64,000 bases of DNA from Methylophaga sp. GTDB lineage: Bacteria > Pseudomonadota > Gammaproteobacteria > Nitrosococcales > Methylophagaceae. Shown one piece after another: positions 8,345 through 18,751 of this stretch. The stretch spans positions 1 through 64,000 of the forward strand of contig NVVW01000002.1 of the NCBI GenBank assembly GCA_002733505.1, in the 5' to 3' direction. Position numbers and translations under genes: made by a program. The notes under the pieces are model-generated. The model searched no databases, was not told the origin of the DNA, and saw only the letters and a program-made list of their open reading frames with translations. The stretch's first letter is position 1; the number at the start of each line of letters is the position of its first letter.

Positions 8345-9641
8345 AAAAACAAATGCCCGCTCAACCGCCGCTCGCGTTATTGCTGAAGTTGTGCACAAAA
8401 AACATGCCTTAAATGCCGTATTAGCCAATGCATTAGTCGAACTCCCTGAAAACGAGCGAAGCTTATGTCAGCAACTCTGTTACGGTGTTATCCGCTGGCA
8501 TTGTCAGCTAGAGGTAATTAGCCAGCAACTACTTAATAAACCTTTGCGAGCTAAAGATAGCGATATTGCTGCCTTATTATTATGTGGCTTATATCAATTG
8601 CGTAGCATGCGAATACCCGCCCATGCGGCTCTTTCTGAAACCGTTAATGCCTGCAAAATACTTGGCAAACCGTGGGCCACAGGTTTAATTAATGCCAGCT
8701 TACGGAATTATCAACGCCAACAACAGGAAATAGATGCTTCTTTGCTAGCTGATGATACGGCTCATTATGCGCATCCTCACTGGTTAATAGAACGCTATAA
8801 ACATGATTGGCCTGAACAATGGCAGGCAATTTTAACGGCAAATAATCAGCAACCACCGATGATGCTGCGAGTGAACCAACAACACGGCACGCGTGATAAT
8901 TACCTCGCTCGGCTCGGCTCTGAAAACATCAATGCCACTGCAATTGAACATTGCCCCAACGGTGTGCTATTAGCAACACCTTGTGATGTGCATGCCTTGC
9001 CCGGGTTTTCAGCAGGTGATGTGTCGGTACAGGATGGTGCCGCCCAACTTGTTGCTAGCATATTGGATTTAAAAGCTAATTTGCAGATCCTTGATGCCTG
9101 TGCCGCACCTGGTGGTAAAACGGGGCATATTCTTGAACATTATCCCGATAATCATGTTGTTGCATTGGATATTGCGCCATCACGCTTGCAAAGCATTGAA
9201 CAAAATATGGATCGTTTAACACTTAATGCCAAGCTCATCGCCGCTGATGCAGCGGAAACCACATCATGGTGGGACGGCAAGCTCTTTGATAGAATTCTAA
9301 TTGATGCACCTTGTTCCGGCATCGGTGTTATTCGTCGAAATCCAGACATTAAACTGTTGCGAAGGCCGGATGACATTGCCACATTAGCGATACAACAACA
9401 GCGTCTTTTGGATAATTTATGGCCGCTATTGAAGCAAGGGGGCTTATTGGTCTACACTACCTGCTCAGCACTAAAACAAGAAAATGAACAACAAATAGCT
9501 CATTTTTTAGCGCAGCACCCTGAAGCACAAGAATGTGAGCCCCCTAACGCACCAGCAACCCGACGATCTGTTGGCTATCAACGCCTACCTGGTGATGACA
9601 ACTTAGATGGTTTTTACTATGCCTGCATCCAGCATCGCTAA
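8307..9641 (+). CDS. rsmB: 16S rRNA m5C967 methyltransferase RsmB
   Basis: SAM-dependent methyltransferase for C967 of 16S rRNA. An N-terminal NusB-like RNA-binding domain (ARSTAARVIAEVVHKKHALN) precedes the Rossmann methyltransferase domain with DACAAPGGKTGHILE, LIDAPCSGIGVIRRNPDIK and the nucleophile motif VYTTCSALKQEN (Cys near residue 386). The start is uncertain: ATG at 8307 overlaps fmt by 38 bases, and TTG at 8337 would overlap by only 8. Neither has a good ribosome site, which suggests coupling to fmt translation. Confidence 0.95.
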   Translation: MLTYPLLANSLVKKTNARSTAARVIAEVVHKKHALNAVLANALVELPENERSLCQQLCYGVIRWHCQLEVISQQLLNKPLRAKDSDIAALLLCGLYQLRSMRIPAHAALSETVNACKILGKPWATGLINASLRNYQRQQQEIDASLLADDTAHYAHPHWLIERYKHDWPEQWQAILTANNQQPPMMLRVNQQHGTRDNYLARLGSENINATAIEHCPNGVLLATPCDVHALPGFSAGDVSVQDGAAQLVASILDLKANLQILDACAAPGGKTGHILEHYPDNHVVALDIAPSRLQSIEQNMDRLTLNAKLIAADAAETTSWWDGKLFDRILIDAPCSGIGVIRRNPDIKLLRRPDDIATLAIQQQRLLDNLWPLLKQGGLLVYTTCSALKQENEQQIAHFLAQHPEAQECEPPNAPATRRSVGYQRLPGDDNLDGFYYACIQHR

Positions 9642-10179
9642 ACTACTTTTTTTACTTATCTTCAGCATGCCCCTCTATGCTGAAACGTTTAGTGTGGACT
9701 ATGCACGTGTGACCAAAATTGGTAATGGCCATGTGTTCAATGCGCGCATCGCTTATCCACTTACTCCGCGTGTTAAAGAAGCGATAGAAAATAGTGTTCC
9801 TATTGTATTTTCTCAGCAAATCAAACTTATTAGACACACACCGCTACTTGGCAAATATTGGACATGGCAGCAAACAGTCTGGCTTACTGAAATTCGATAT
9901 GAAATTCGTTATCATGCGCTCTCTCAACAATATATCGTACGAACCTTAGGCACGCAAAATCAAAATACTTACCCTTCTCTTGATGACGCATTACAGGCAT
10001 TAGGAACCATTAGTGCGATAGGCCTACCTCCTGAACATCTGACAAAAACGCATAATTTATCGCTAAAAATTCGTAGTGAACTCGATCTTTACGCCCTGCC
10101 CACCCCGATGCGACCAGGCGCACTTGTTTCTAAAAAATGGCAACTGGCAAGCCCTTGGGTAACGGCACAATGGGATTAA
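9607..10179 (+). CDS. DUF4390 domain exported protein
   Basis: A 190-residue protein with an N-terminal signal peptide (SSIAKLLFLLIFSMPLYA) and a DUF4390-type body (ARIAYPLTPRVKEAIENSVPIVF; IRYHALSQQYIVRTLG). The family has no known function but is usually encoded between rsmB and an NtrY-like kinase, as here. It overlaps rsmB by 35 bases; a second ATG at 9619 is an equally good start. It probably acts in the periplasm, perhaps with the downstream sensor, but that is inference from position only. Confidence 0.8.
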   Translation: MVFTMPASSIAKLLFLLIFSMPLYAETFSVDYARVTKIGNGHVFNARIAYPLTPRVKEAIENSVPIVFSQQIKLIRHTPLLGKYWTWQQTVWLTEIRYEIRYHALSQQYIVRTLGTQNQNTYPSLDDALQALGTISAIGLPPEHLTKTHNLSLKIRSELDLYALPTPMRPGALVSKKWQLASPWVTAQWD

Positions 10180-12353
10180 GCTTAATAAAACGCCTTAGCT
10201 CCGGAGTTGCACCCTATTTATATCTGGCTGTATTACTGGTTGTTTTGGCTTATTTTCTAAGCGTTACCACCCAAGACAGTTCGCGACTTAACGATTTATT
10301 CCTTGTTATTTTTGGTTTAGCCATTGTCATCACAGTACTACTGCTTGCACTGTTAGGTCGTAGTATTTATAAACTTTACCGTGATTACAAAAACCAAGTT
10401 GAAGGCTCCCGGTTAACGGTTCGCCTAGTCAGCCTGTTCGCTTTATTAATTATTGTTTCAACCACCATCGTCTATAGCTTTTCCATTCATTTTTTACATC
10501 GCGGCATCAATAGCTGGTTTGATGTTGAAATTGAACAAGCTTTGGATGATGCTTTGGAGTTAAGCCGATCATCTCTTGGCATTCGAATGCGAACGATGCT
10601 AAGACAAACCCGCATGATGTCAGGCGTATTGAGTGAGCTGCCGGAAAAAGATCTTCACCATAATGTGCGTGAGCTAACAAAGCTAAGTGGCGCGATGGAA
10701 GTCAGTATTTGGAGCCTCGATGGTCAATTGGTTATATCTAGCACTGAAAATGATTCCATCGTTCTGCCACAGCGACCCAGCGAAACCATTTTTAATCAAC
10801 TCCAACAAAAAGAAGACTACATTAGCCTCGATCCTAGTGATAATGACGGCTTTCTATTGCGTGCGGCAGTGCTGCTACCCAAAAAACGACCTGCACAACA
10901 AGATCGATTCCTGCAAGTCATATTTCCCGTTAATAAACGTTTAAGCGCCTTAGGGAAAACCGTTCACGATGCTTATGCTGATTACAAAGAGATTAGCTAC
11001 CTGCGTAAACCACTCATCACTATATTCACCCTAACCCTCAGCCTGATTGTATTACTCACCACGCTGGCTTCAATTTGGTTTGCCATTTGGATTTCACGCC
11101 GCATCGTAGAGCCTTTACAAGCGCTATCCGCAGGAACCCAAGCGGTAGCGGCCGGTAATTATAATATGCAACTAACAGCCCAAGGCCATGACGAAGTTGG
11201 CTTTTTAGTGCGATCATTTAACCAAATGACACAGCGCCTCACTCATGCTCGTAACGCTAACCAAAATAGTCATCGCAAATTAGAGCAGCAAACAAATCAT
11301 CTTGCTACCGTGCTTGGCAGCTTGTCTAGCGGGGTTATCACCATTGATAGTCGACATTTTTTACGCACCGCAAATATCGCCAGCAGCAAAATTCTAGGCG
11401 TTAATTTGCAGCAACGAATTGAAGGAATAGTGAGTAATTTAAGCGCCCATCACTCAAAATTAAGTCCGCTCACTTTAGTCATAGAGCAACACTTCACCTT
11501 AAAAGAAAGCTGGCAACAACAAATTGAAATACAACAACAAAAAGGCATGCAAACCTTAATGTGTAACGGCACGCCTTTGCCAGATAATACCGGTTATGTA
11601 ATTGTGTTTGATGATGTTACCGCACTTTTACAAGCACAACGTAATGCTGCCTGGGGTGAAGTTGCAAAACGACTCACCCATGAAATTAAAAACCCATTGA
11701 CCCCCATTCAGTTATCTGCCGAGCGCTTGCAACATAAATATTTACCGCTATTGCCGGCAGATCAGTCTGAAACACTCACCAAACTGACCAGTACTATTGT
11801 CCAACAAGTCGAAGCAATGAAAGGCATGGTGAATGATTTCTCTGATTACGCCCGCAATCCTGGGCTGGCATTAAGCCAACAAGATATTGGCGAGTTGATT
11901 CGTGATGTGCTTACCCTTTATCAAAGCAATCCCCTGCATCAATTTACCTTACTTAACAACCCTCAAAATATAACATTAAACCTTGATGCAAATCGTTTTA
12001 GACAGGTGCTGCATAACCTTCTTAAAAATGCTATTGAGGCCAGTGAAGATGCTAATCTGCAGGTTGATATCGTTTTAAGTTATCGCACCATCATGCAGGA
12101 TGAACGCTCTCTTTTAGAAATAATTATTCACGATCATGGCCCCGGAATTCCAGATGAAAAGATCAATTCAATCTTTGAACCCTATGCGACCAACAAGCAG
12201 AAAGGTACCGGCTTAGGTTTAGCTATTGTTAAAAAAATAATTGAAGAGCATCATGGTCATGTATGGGCAGAAAATGACGATGCTGGTGGAGCCCGTATTG
12301 TAATGCACCTGCCCATAAATAGAGATAAGGTAAGCCCTAAGCATGAACGATAA
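10170..12353 (+). CDS. NtrY-like membrane sensor histidine kinase
   Basis: A kinase of ~727 residues. N-terminal transmembrane segments (LYLAVLLVVLAYFLS; LIFGLAIVITVLLLALLG-like; LFALLIIVSTTIVYSF) lead into a periplasmic loop. A further membrane helix (LSLIVLLTTLASIWFAIWI), HAMP, PAS, HisKA and HATPase domains follow. The H-box is LTHEIKNPLTPIQ, and the ATP site has DHGPGIP and GTGLGLAIVKKIIEEHHG. This layout is that of NtrY, linked elsewhere to nitrogen or redox signalling. The ATG at 10170 gives a natural membrane N-terminus; ATG at 10137 is an alternative. It overlaps its response regulator by 11 bases. Confidence 0.9.
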   Translation: MGLSLIKRLSSGVAPYLYLAVLLVVLAYFLSVTTQDSSRLNDLFLVIFGLAIVITVLLLALLGRSIYKLYRDYKNQVEGSRLTVRLVSLFALLIIVSTTIVYSFSIHFLHRGINSWFDVEIEQALDDALELSRSSLGIRMRTMLRQTRMMSGVLSELPEKDLHHNVRELTKLSGAMEVSIWSLDGQLVISSTENDSIVLPQRPSETIFNQLQQKEDYISLDPSDNDGFLLRAAVLLPKKRPAQQDRFLQVIFPVNKRLSALGKTVHDAYADYKEISYLRKPLITIFTLTLSLIVLLTTLASIWFAIWISRRIVEPLQALSAGTQAVAAGNYNMQLTAQGHDEVGFLVRSFNQMTQRLTHARNANQNSHRKLEQQTNHLATVLGSLSSGVITIDSRHFLRTANIASSKILGVNLQQRIEGIVSNLSAHHSKLSPLTLVIEQHFTLKESWQQQIEIQQQKGMQTLMCNGTPLPDNTGYVIVFDDVTALLQAQRNAAWGEVAKRLTHEIKNPLTPIQLSAERLQHKYLPLLPADQSETLTKLTSTIVQQVEAMKGMVNDFSDYARNPGLALSQQDIGELIRDVLTLYQSNPLHQFTLLNNPQNITLNLDANRFRQVLHNLLKNAIEASEDANLQVDIVLSYRTIMQDERSLLEIIIHDHGPGIPDEKINSIFEPYATNKQKGTGLGLAIVKKIIEEHHGHVWAENDDAGGARIVMHLPINRDKVSPKHER

Positions 12354-13620
12354 ATCACTCTCCATCTTAATTGTTGATGATGAACCCGACATTTGTGAGC
12401 TCATTAAAGATATTCTCAATGATGAAGGCTACCAAGCAACTTCCGCAGCCAATGGGGCAGAAGCGCGTACTGCTTTTTCTGCTCAAAAAAAGGATCTTAT
12501 TTTATTAGATATTTGGATGCCTGATATTGACGGTATTAGTCTATTAAAAGAATTTAAACAACTTGATGCCAGCACTACAATTATTATGATGTCCGGTCAC
12601 GGCACAATTGAAACCGCTATTGAGGCTACTCGACTTGGCGCCGCTGATTTTATTGAAAAACCGGTCTCTATAGCCAAACTATTACGCAGCATTGAATCAG
12701 CATTAGAAAAAAATGAAGAACAATCATCTATTGAACAGCCACAAGTTATCGAACCCATAGGTAAGAGCACACAATTGGCCTTGTTGCGAGAACAATCTCA
12801 ACGCGTTGCCAAACATGATATGCCTATTTTATTGCTCGGTGAAGGTGGTGTAGGCAAGCACTGTTTTGCTCGCTATCTACATCAGTTAGGCCCTTACTCT
12901 GCCAATAACTTAATTGAGCTTACGCCGGAAAGCTTTCCAACAGATAGCGGGAAACTCTCCGCTCTCGCTGAAAATAATTGTCTTTTTATTAATGACATAG
13001 CCCTCTTGCCCGCCAATGCACAAGCACTGTTATCGCACATGATTGATAACCAAAAATTAGCGAATTGCCAATTAATTTGTGCAACCCAATACTCACTCGA
13101 AAATGCAATCAATCAAGGTGAATTTGTTGAAGGCCTGCTCTATCAAATCAATAGCATCACACTTTCTATCCCCGCACTCAGAAATCATATTGAAGATGTG
13201 CCTGATTTAGTGCATTACTTTGTTGATGAACAAACATCGCAAGGCAAGCTTCCTTATCGCCATTTCACCGTTGCCGCTCAAAATCGACTTCGCAATTACC
13301 CTTGGCAAGGAAATGTATTAGAATTAAAAAATGTGATCCAGCGATTATTAGTGTTAAGTGATGCTGAAGAAATTGATGTTGAAGCTGTTGAAGAAGCCCT
13401 GAAGACAGAAGCCGCTTCAAACTCGAAAACCATCGAAAATATGATTAATTATGATTTACCTTTGCGTGAATCTCGGGAACAATTTGAGCGTATTTACCTG
13501 CTTCATAAATTAAAGCAAACGGAGGGTAATGTCGGTAAAGCCGCTAAGCTCGCAGGAATGGAACGCACGCATCTTTACCGTAAGTTGCGCACTTTAGATA
13601 TTGACGCCAAACAAGTTTAG
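12343..13620 (+). CDS. NtrX-like response regulator with degenerate AAA+ domain
   Basis: A receiver domain (residues 1-~122; acidic pocket Asp12/Asp13, phospho-acceptor Asp56 in LLLDIWMPD) is followed by a sigma-54-activator-like AAA+ region and a Fis-type helix-turn-helix (GNVGKAAKLAGMERTHLYRK). The AAA+ part is abnormal. The Walker A reads GEGGVGKH (~166-173). The stretch that normally carries ELFGH and the GAFTGA sigma-54 contact loop is missing. The Walker B is LFINDI instead of LFLDEI. It probably cannot remodel sigma-54 polymerase and may act as an ordinary DNA-binding regulator. It is paired with the NtrY-like kinase. Confidence 0.88.
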   Translation: MNDKSLSILIVDDEPDICELIKDILNDEGYQATSAANGAEARTAFSAQKKDLILLDIWMPDIDGISLLKEFKQLDASTTIIMMSGHGTIETAIEATRLGAADFIEKPVSIAKLLRSIESALEKNEEQSSIEQPQVIEPIGKSTQLALLREQSQRVAKHDMPILLLGEGGVGKHCFARYLHQLGPYSANNLIELTPESFPTDSGKLSALAENNCLFINDIALLPANAQALLSHMIDNQKLANCQLICATQYSLENAINQGEFVEGLLYQINSITLSIPALRNHIEDVPDLVHYFVDEQTSQGKLPYRHFTVAAQNRLRNYPWQGNVLELKNVIQRLLVLSDAEEIDVEAVEEALKTEAASNSKTIENMINYDLPLRESREQFERIYLLHKLKQTEGNVGKAAKLAGMERTHLYRKLRTLDIDAKQV

Positions 13621-13632
13621 GATACGAACACT

Positions 13633-15006
13633 ATGCAAATTCTTATTCTCGGAGCAGGGCAAGTAGGCTCATCCGTTGCAGCAACACTTGCCCGTGAAGA
13701 TGATGATATTACCGTTGTTGATGAAAATAATGATCTACTTCAAGCGCTGCAAGATCACTATGACATTCGTACCGTTCAAGGCCGCGCATCACACCCTAGT
13801 GTGTTGGCTAGAGCAGGAGCAGAGGATGCAGATCTAGTCCTTGCCGTGACCAATAATGATGAAACTAATATTGTTGCTTGCCAAATTTGCCATACGCTCT
13901 ATAACACGCCAACCAAAATCGCTCGCATTCGTAGCAATGAATACCTGTTGAAACCTGAGTTATTTAATGATGATGCGCTTGCCATTGACATGCTTATTAG
14001 CCCGGAGCAACTCGTAACAGATTACATTGAGCGCTTAGTTCAACATCCTAATGCCTTGCAAGTGCTTGATTTTGCTGGGGGGAAAGTACAGCTGGTCGCG
14101 GTTAAAGCTTTTCATGGTGGCCCGCTTGTTGGCAACCCTCTATCAGAGCTACGACAGCACATCCCCAAGACACAAGCACGTGTAGCCGCTATTTTTAGAA
14201 ATGGCAGCCCCATTATTCCTAAAGCTGACACCATTATTGAAGCTGATGACGAAGTATTTTTTATCGCCGCCAGCAAAGATATACTATTAGTCATGGCTGA
14301 ATTACGACGGCTAGACAAACCCTATAAACGCATTATGCTCGCTGGTGGCGGTCAAATTGGCATGCGCGTTGCCAAAGCACTAGATGGTAAATATCAGGTG
14401 AAACTGATTGAATTCAATGAAGAACGCGCGCGGTTTCTATCTGAAGAACTCATTAACACTATTGTTCTTCATGGTGATGTTGCTAATGAAGAGCTTCTTC
14501 GAGAAGAAGATATTGATAATATCGATTTATTCTGTGCGCTGACCAATGACGATGAAGCAAATATCTTGTCTGCTATGTTGGCCAAGCGTATGGGGGCTAG
14601 AAAAGTATTATCACTCATCAACCGCGCAGCCTATGTTGATTTGATTGAGAGCAGTAGTATTGATATTGCTTTATCGCCTCAACAAGCAACTATCGGTAGT
14701 CTATTGGCACACATTCGTCGTGGCGACATTGTAGCCGTGCACTCTTTACGTCGCGGCGCAGCTGAGGCATTAGAAGCCATTGCACATGGTGATAAAAAAT
14801 CGTCACTTGTTATCGATAGGCGAATTGATGAAATAGATCTACCTCCAGGCACGACTATTGGCGCCCTTGTTCGCGGTGATGAAGTAATTATTACCCATCA
14901 TGACACCGTTATTCAAGCCGAAGATCATGTTATTTTATTTGTAATAAATAAACGCTTCATCCCTGAGGTTGAACGTTTATTCCAAGTAGGATTTAATTTC
15001 TTTTAA
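13633..15006 (+). CDS. trkA: Trk potassium uptake regulatory subunit TrkA
   Basis: Cytoplasmic NAD(H)-binding gating subunit of the Trk/Ktr potassium transporter. It shows the typical duplicated RCK layout: RCK-N with [14 protein letters not shown] (residues 3-16), RCK-C, then a second RCK-N with [17 protein letters not shown] (~235) and a second RCK-C. Length (457) matches E. coli TrkA. It follows the NtrX-like gene by 12 bases, as in many Gammaproteobacteria. The membrane subunit TrkH is not in this window. Confidence 0.96.
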   Translation: MQILILGAGQVGSSVAATLAREDDDITVVDENNDLLQALQDHYDIRTVQGRASHPSVLARAGAEDADLVLAVTNNDETNIVACQICHTLYNTPTKIARIRSNEYLLKPELFNDDALAIDMLISPEQLVTDYIERLVQHPNALQVLDFAGGKVQLVAVKAFHGGPLVGNPLSELRQHIPKTQARVAAIFRNGSPIIPKADTIIEADDEVFFIAASKDILLVMAELRRLDKPYKRIMLAGGGQIGMRVAKALDGKYQVKLIEFNEERARFLSEELINTIVLHGDVANEELLREEDIDNIDLFCALTNDDEANILSAMLAKRMGARKVLSLINRAAYVDLIESSSIDIALSPQQATIGSLLAHIRRGDIVAVHSLRRGAAEALEAIAHGDKKSSLVIDRRIDEIDLPPGTTIGALVRGDEVIITHHDTVIQAEDHVILFVINKRFIPEVERLFQVGFNFF

Positions 15007-15027
15007 TCAAGGAAAGGGCACCATTAA

Positions 15028-15585
15028 ATGACAACATCTCTAAAAGGTCATTTTTTAATTGCTACACCCGCATTAAACGGTTCCTATTTTCATCATTCTG
15101 TTATCTATTTATGCGAACACGATGATGAAGGGGCGATGGGGCTTGTGATCAATCAGCCTGCAGACATCATGTTAGATGAATTGTTAGCGCAAGTTAATAT
15201 AGAAAATAATACGCCAAGCACCGCTTCTACCCCCATCTTGCTCGGTGGTCCTATGCAACAAAATCAAGGTATTATCCTTCATGATTCACCAAACAATACT
15301 GAAATAAGCAGCCAAATATCCGACGGTATTTACCTTTCAGCCTCTACCGATCTTCTTAGAATACTGGGCACAGAGCATTCGCCAATGCATAGTTTAATCG
15401 CCTTAGGTTATTCTGGCTGGGGCGCAGGTCAACTTGAACAAGAAATTGTTGAAAATAGTTGGCTAACGACTGCCGCCGATAATGATGTTTTATTTAATAC
15501 GCCCAGTGAACAATGCTGGCACGCTGCTGCAGAATTATTAGGCATTGATATTAATCTAATTTCAGCTACTGTAGGTCACGCATGA
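15028..15585 (+). CDS. YqgE/AlgH family protein
   Basis: A 185-residue protein of the YqgE/AlgH family: LKGHFLIATPALNGSYFHHSVIYLCEHDDEGAMG at the N-terminus in two conserved blocks, GLVINQPA, LLGGPMQQNQG, and GYSGWGAGQLEQEI near the C-terminus. The biochemical role is unknown; the name AlgH comes from an alginate phenotype in Pseudomonas. A good ribosome site (AAGGAAAGG) precedes the ATG. It overlaps ruvX by four bases (ATGA), the usual pairing. Confidence 0.95.
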   Translation: MTTSLKGHFLIATPALNGSYFHHSVIYLCEHDDEGAMGLVINQPADIMLDELLAQVNIENNTPSTASTPILLGGPMQQNQGIILHDSPNNTEISSQISDGIYLSASTDLLRILGTEHSPMHSLIALGYSGWGAGQLEQEIVENSWLTTAADNDVLFNTPSEQCWHAAAELLGIDINLISATVGHA

Positions 15586-16001
15586 CGCGTACACTGCTTG
15601 GTTTTGACTATGGCCTAAAAAATATTGGCGTCGCCGTCGGCCAAGACCTCACCCAAACAGCAAATCCTCTTACCGTCATCAAAGCACGAGACGGCATTCC
15701 GAATTGGGATGATATTGAAGCATTAATAACTGAATGGCAACCAAAATTGCTTATCGTCGGCCTACCCCTTAACATGGACGGCACCGAACAACAAATGACG
15801 ACTGCAGCACGCAAATTTGGTAATCGTTTAAATGGCCGGTTTCAAATCGCAGTAGAATGGCAAGATGAACGGTTAAGTACCTTTGAAGCGCTTGAACAAC
15901 TGGGCGTTCGCAGTAAGCTACAAGCAAAAAATCGAGATGATGTTGATCGCATCTCAGCACAATTAATTCTTCAATCATGGTTAAATGAGCATCCGCAATG
16001 A
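15582..16001 (+). CDS. yqgF: Putative pre-16S rRNA nuclease / RuvX (YqgF)
   Basis: A 139-residue RNase H-fold protein of the YqgF/RuvX family, implicated in 5' maturation of 16S rRNA and earlier proposed to be a Holliday junction resolvase. The family signatures GFDYGLKNIGVAVG (residues 7-20), LIVGLPLNMDGTEQ and WQDERLSTFEA are intact, with acidic catalytic residues Asp9, Glu/Asp in the DERLST block and a C-terminal Asp (DVDRISA). It overlaps algH upstream and pyrR downstream by four bases each. Confidence 0.95.
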   Translation: MTRTLLGFDYGLKNIGVAVGQDLTQTANPLTVIKARDGIPNWDDIEALITEWQPKLLIVGLPLNMDGTEQQMTTAARKFGNRLNGRFQIAVEWQDERLSTFEALEQLGVRSKLQAKNRDDVDRISAQLILQSWLNEHPQ

Positions 16002-16513
16002 CTACTTCACTCTCAAATATCGATACATTATTAACCTCCATGGCCAATGATATACGCCATCAATTAGCCGATAAAAACATCTTGCTCATTGGCATTCACA
16101 CTGGCGGCGTATGGGTCGCTAAGGCACTTGCCGAGTTATTAGACGATGACTTTTTTGATGGTGCGCTGGGCACATTAAATATCGCTTATTACCGTGATGA
16201 TTTCACCCGCATCGGTATGCACCCGCAAGTTGCTCCTTCAGATCTACCCTTTAGCATTGACGATCGCCACCTATTATTAGTCGACGATGTGCTGCACAGT
16301 GGCCGTACCGTGCGCGCCGCGCTCAATGAAATATTTGATTATGGCCGCCCTGCCCGTGTCAGTCTTGCCGTGCTGATTGAGCGCAGTGGTCGCGAACTAC
16401 CGATAAGAGCTGATATAATAGGCCAATCGATCAATTTGACGGATGATCAACATATAAAATTGAGTAATGGTGACGACGGCTTGCAACTAGAATTACGATC
16501 CAATGACCAATAA
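15998..16513 (+). CDS. pyrR: PyrR-type phosphoribosyltransferase
   Basis: A 171-residue type I phosphoribosyltransferase of the PyrR family. The PRPP-binding loop is [18 protein letters not shown], and [11 protein letters not shown] is the substrate-side motif. In Gram-positives PyrR is both a uracil phosphoribosyltransferase and an RNA-binding attenuator of pyr genes; in proteobacteria its regulatory role is less clear. It lies directly before pyrB, overlapping it by 11 bases, which fits a pyrimidine role. Confidence 0.93.
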   Translation: MTTSLSNIDTLLTSMANDIRHQLADKNILLIGIHTGGVWVAKALAELLDDDFFDGALGTLNIAYYRDDFTRIGMHPQVAPSDLPFSIDDRHLLLVDDVLHSGRTVRAALNEIFDYGRPARVSLAVLIERSGRELPIRADIIGQSINLTDDQHIKLSNGDDGLQLELRSNDQ

Positions 16514-17471
16514 CCAGCTTACCGAAAACGGTCAACTGCGTCATTTCCTAACCATAGAAGGGCTTAAACGTCCGCTACTAACCGAGATCATGGATCGTGC
16601 TGAGCAATTTTCCAGCATCGGTAATCGCCAAGTCAAAAAAGTGCCGCTACTACGTGGCAAAACCATTATGAACCTGTTTTTTGAAAACAGTACCCGTACC
16701 CGTACCACCTTTGAATTAGCCGCCAAACGACTGTCGGCAGATGTGATCAGCTTGAATATCAGTACCTCGGCCACCTCAAAGGGCGAAAGTTTATTAGACA
16801 CGCTTCATAATCTCGAAGCGATGCATACCGATATGTTTGTAGTGCGCCACAACCAAAGTGGCGCGGCAGAATTTATTGCCCAACATGTTGCACCTCATGT
16901 CAGCGTGATTAATGCGGGCGATGGCTGTCATGCTCACCCAACTCAAGCCATGTTGGATATGTTCACCATCCGCCGCCATAAACAGCACTTTCCTGATCTA
17001 CGTGTGGCGATTATTGGTGATATTTTACACTCGCGTGTTGCTCGCTCACAAATCCAAGCCTTATCAACATTAGGCGTTGGTGAAATTAGAGTGATTGGTC
17101 CCAAAACATTACTGCCTGCCGATTGTCAAACCTTAGGTGTACATGTCTACCACGATCTTGATGAAGGTCTGCGTGATGTTGACGTTATCATGACCTTGCG
17201 CCTACAAAACGAGCGCATGCAAGGCGCGTTATTACCCAGCGCCCGCGAATATTTTCAATGCTTTGGCTTAACCGAAGAAAAGCTCAAACTGGCTAAAGCT
17301 GATGCCATTGTGCTGCATCCCGGCCCCATTAACCGCGGTGTTGAAATTGCCTCAACGGTTGCCGATGGTCCCCAGTCAGTCATCCTTGAACAAGTGACCC
17401 ATGGCATCGCTATTCGCATGGCGGTGATGACAATGGCGTTAGGATCGCAAGCAGAAGAGGGTGTATTGTGA
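16503..17471 (+). CDS. pyrB: Aspartate carbamoyltransferase catalytic subunit
   Basis: Catalyses carbamoyl phosphate + aspartate to carbamoyl aspartate, the first committed step of pyrimidine synthesis. The carbamoyl-phosphate loop [19 protein letters not shown] and the [12 protein letters not shown] and [10 protein letters not shown] motifs are intact. Length (322) and the downstream inactive dihydroorotase partner fit the Pseudomonas-type (class A) holoenzyme rather than the PyrBI type; no pyrI is present. It overlaps pyrR upstream and pyrX downstream. Confidence 0.97.
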   Translation: MTNNQLTENGQLRHFLTIEGLKRPLLTEIMDRAEQFSSIGNRQVKKVPLLRGKTIMNLFFENSTRTRTTFELAAKRLSADVISLNISTSATSKGESLLDTLHNLEAMHTDMFVVRHNQSGAAEFIAQHVAPHVSVINAGDGCHAHPTQAMLDMFTIRRHKQHFPDLRVAIIGDILHSRVARSQIQALSTLGVGEIRVIGPKTLLPADCQTLGVHVYHDLDEGLRDVDVIMTLRLQNERMQGALLPSAREYFQCFGLTEEKLKLAKADAIVLHPGPINRGVEIASTVADGPQSVILEQVTHGIAIRMAVMTMALGSQAEEGVL

Positions 17472-18751
17472 AAACTCAAATAAGCAATGGTCGCGTTATC
17501 GATCCTGCCAGCAATATTGATTCACACCTAGACCTATTCATTGACGAGGACAAAATTGTTGCTATAAGTGACTATTATGATGGCTTTGCTGCCGATCAAA
17601 TTATTGATGCTAGCGGTTTAATCATCTGCCCAGGCTTAGTTGATCTCTGCGCTCGACTTAGAGAGCCCGGCCAAGAACATACTGCCACCATTGATAGTGA
17701 AACCCAAGCCGCAGCAAAGGGGGGCATTACCTCGCTTTGTGTGCCACCCAATACCGATCCCATCATAGATTCACCGGCCGTTGTTGAGCTTATTGAAGAT
17801 CGCGCCAAAAAAGCCGGCAGAACCATGGTCTACACCATTGGCGCTCTTACTCAAAAATTAGAGGGTAAATTGCTCAGTGAAATGATGGCTTTAAAACAAG
17901 CAGGCTGTATTGGTATCAGCAATGGTCTTTCGCCAATAAAAAACAGCTTAGTGTTACGTCGGGCAATGGAATATGCCGCCACGCTAGATTTCACTTTATT
18001 TATTAATGCAACCGATCCATGGTTACAAGCTCAAGGCTGTGTGCATGAAGGCATGGTCAGTACTCGCCTTGGACTTGGTGGCATAGCTGAAGCGGCTGAA
18101 ACTATTGCCGTTTCAAGAGATTTATTGCTTATCGAACAAACCGGTGTTCGTGCCCATTTCCACAACTTATCTACCGCTAAAGCCGTAGCTATGATTCAGC
18201 AAGCACAACAGCATGGGCTCAACGTAACAGCCGATGTGAGCGCCCATCATTTACATTTAAGTGAGCATGATATTGGCAATTACGACAGCCTTAGCCATGT
18301 GATGCCGCCACTGCGCAGCACCCGCGATCGCGATCAGTTGCAACAAGGTTTACGTGACGGGGTTATTAGCGCGATTTGCTCCAACCACCAACCGCTCGAC
18401 AATGATGCAAAACAAGGACCTTTTGCACAAACCAAACCCGGCATTTCTGGTCTAGAAACACTGTTATCCCTGACCATGAAACTGGTTGATGATGGTGAAA
18501 TATCACTCAAACAAGCGGTGGCTAATTTGACCTGTAATCCCGCAACAATACTTAATATTGATGCGGGCCAACTAAAAGTAGGTGGCAGCGCAGATATCTG
18601 TATTATCAACCCCGCAGCGCATAATGAATGCCAACCACAGCAGTTCGTTAGTTCAGGCAAAAATAGCCCCTTTACTGGCTGGCTGTTTAACCACGAGGTC
18701 AGTCATACTTTATTTAATGGCAAGCTTGTATACCAAAAAGACAGTGACTAA
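17468..18751 (+). CDS. pyrX: Dihydroorotase-like non-catalytic subunit PyrX (PyrC')
   Basis: A 427-residue amidohydrolase-fold protein encoded right after pyrB with a four-base overlap. In active dihydroorotases the metal site starts with a His-X-His in the LVDLHVHFREPG block. Here the block is [18 protein letters not shown], so both histidines are gone. This is the hallmark of the non-catalytic PyrC' subunit, which scaffolds aspartate carbamoyltransferase in Pseudomonas-like organisms. A catalytic dihydroorotase must lie elsewhere in the genome. Confidence 0.93.
   Translation: MKTQISNGRVIDPASNIDSHLDLFIDEDKIVAISDYYDGFAADQIIDASGLIICPGLVDLCARLREPGQEHTATIDSETQAAAKGGITSLCVPPNTDPIIDSPAVVELIEDRAKKAGRTMVYTIGALTQKLEGKLLSEMMALKQAGCIGISNGLSPIKNSLVLRRAMEYAATLDFTLFINATDPWLQAQGCVHEGMVSTRLGLGGIAEAAETIAVSRDLLLIEQTGVRAHFHNLSTAKAVAMIQQAQQHGLNVTADVSAHHLHLSEHDIGNYDSLSHVMPPLRSTRDRDQLQQGLRDGVISAICSNHQPLDNDAKQGPFAQTKPGISGLETLLSLTMKLVDDGEISLKQAVANLTCNPATILNIDAGQLKVGGSADICIINPAAHNECQPQQFVSSGKNSPFTGWLFNHEVSHTLFNGKLVYQKDSD

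Noticed and set aside
17468-18751. Active dihydroorotase (PyrC)
   Set aside because: The His-X-His metal motif is replaced (LCARL), so it is called as the non-catalytic PyrX partner of PyrB.
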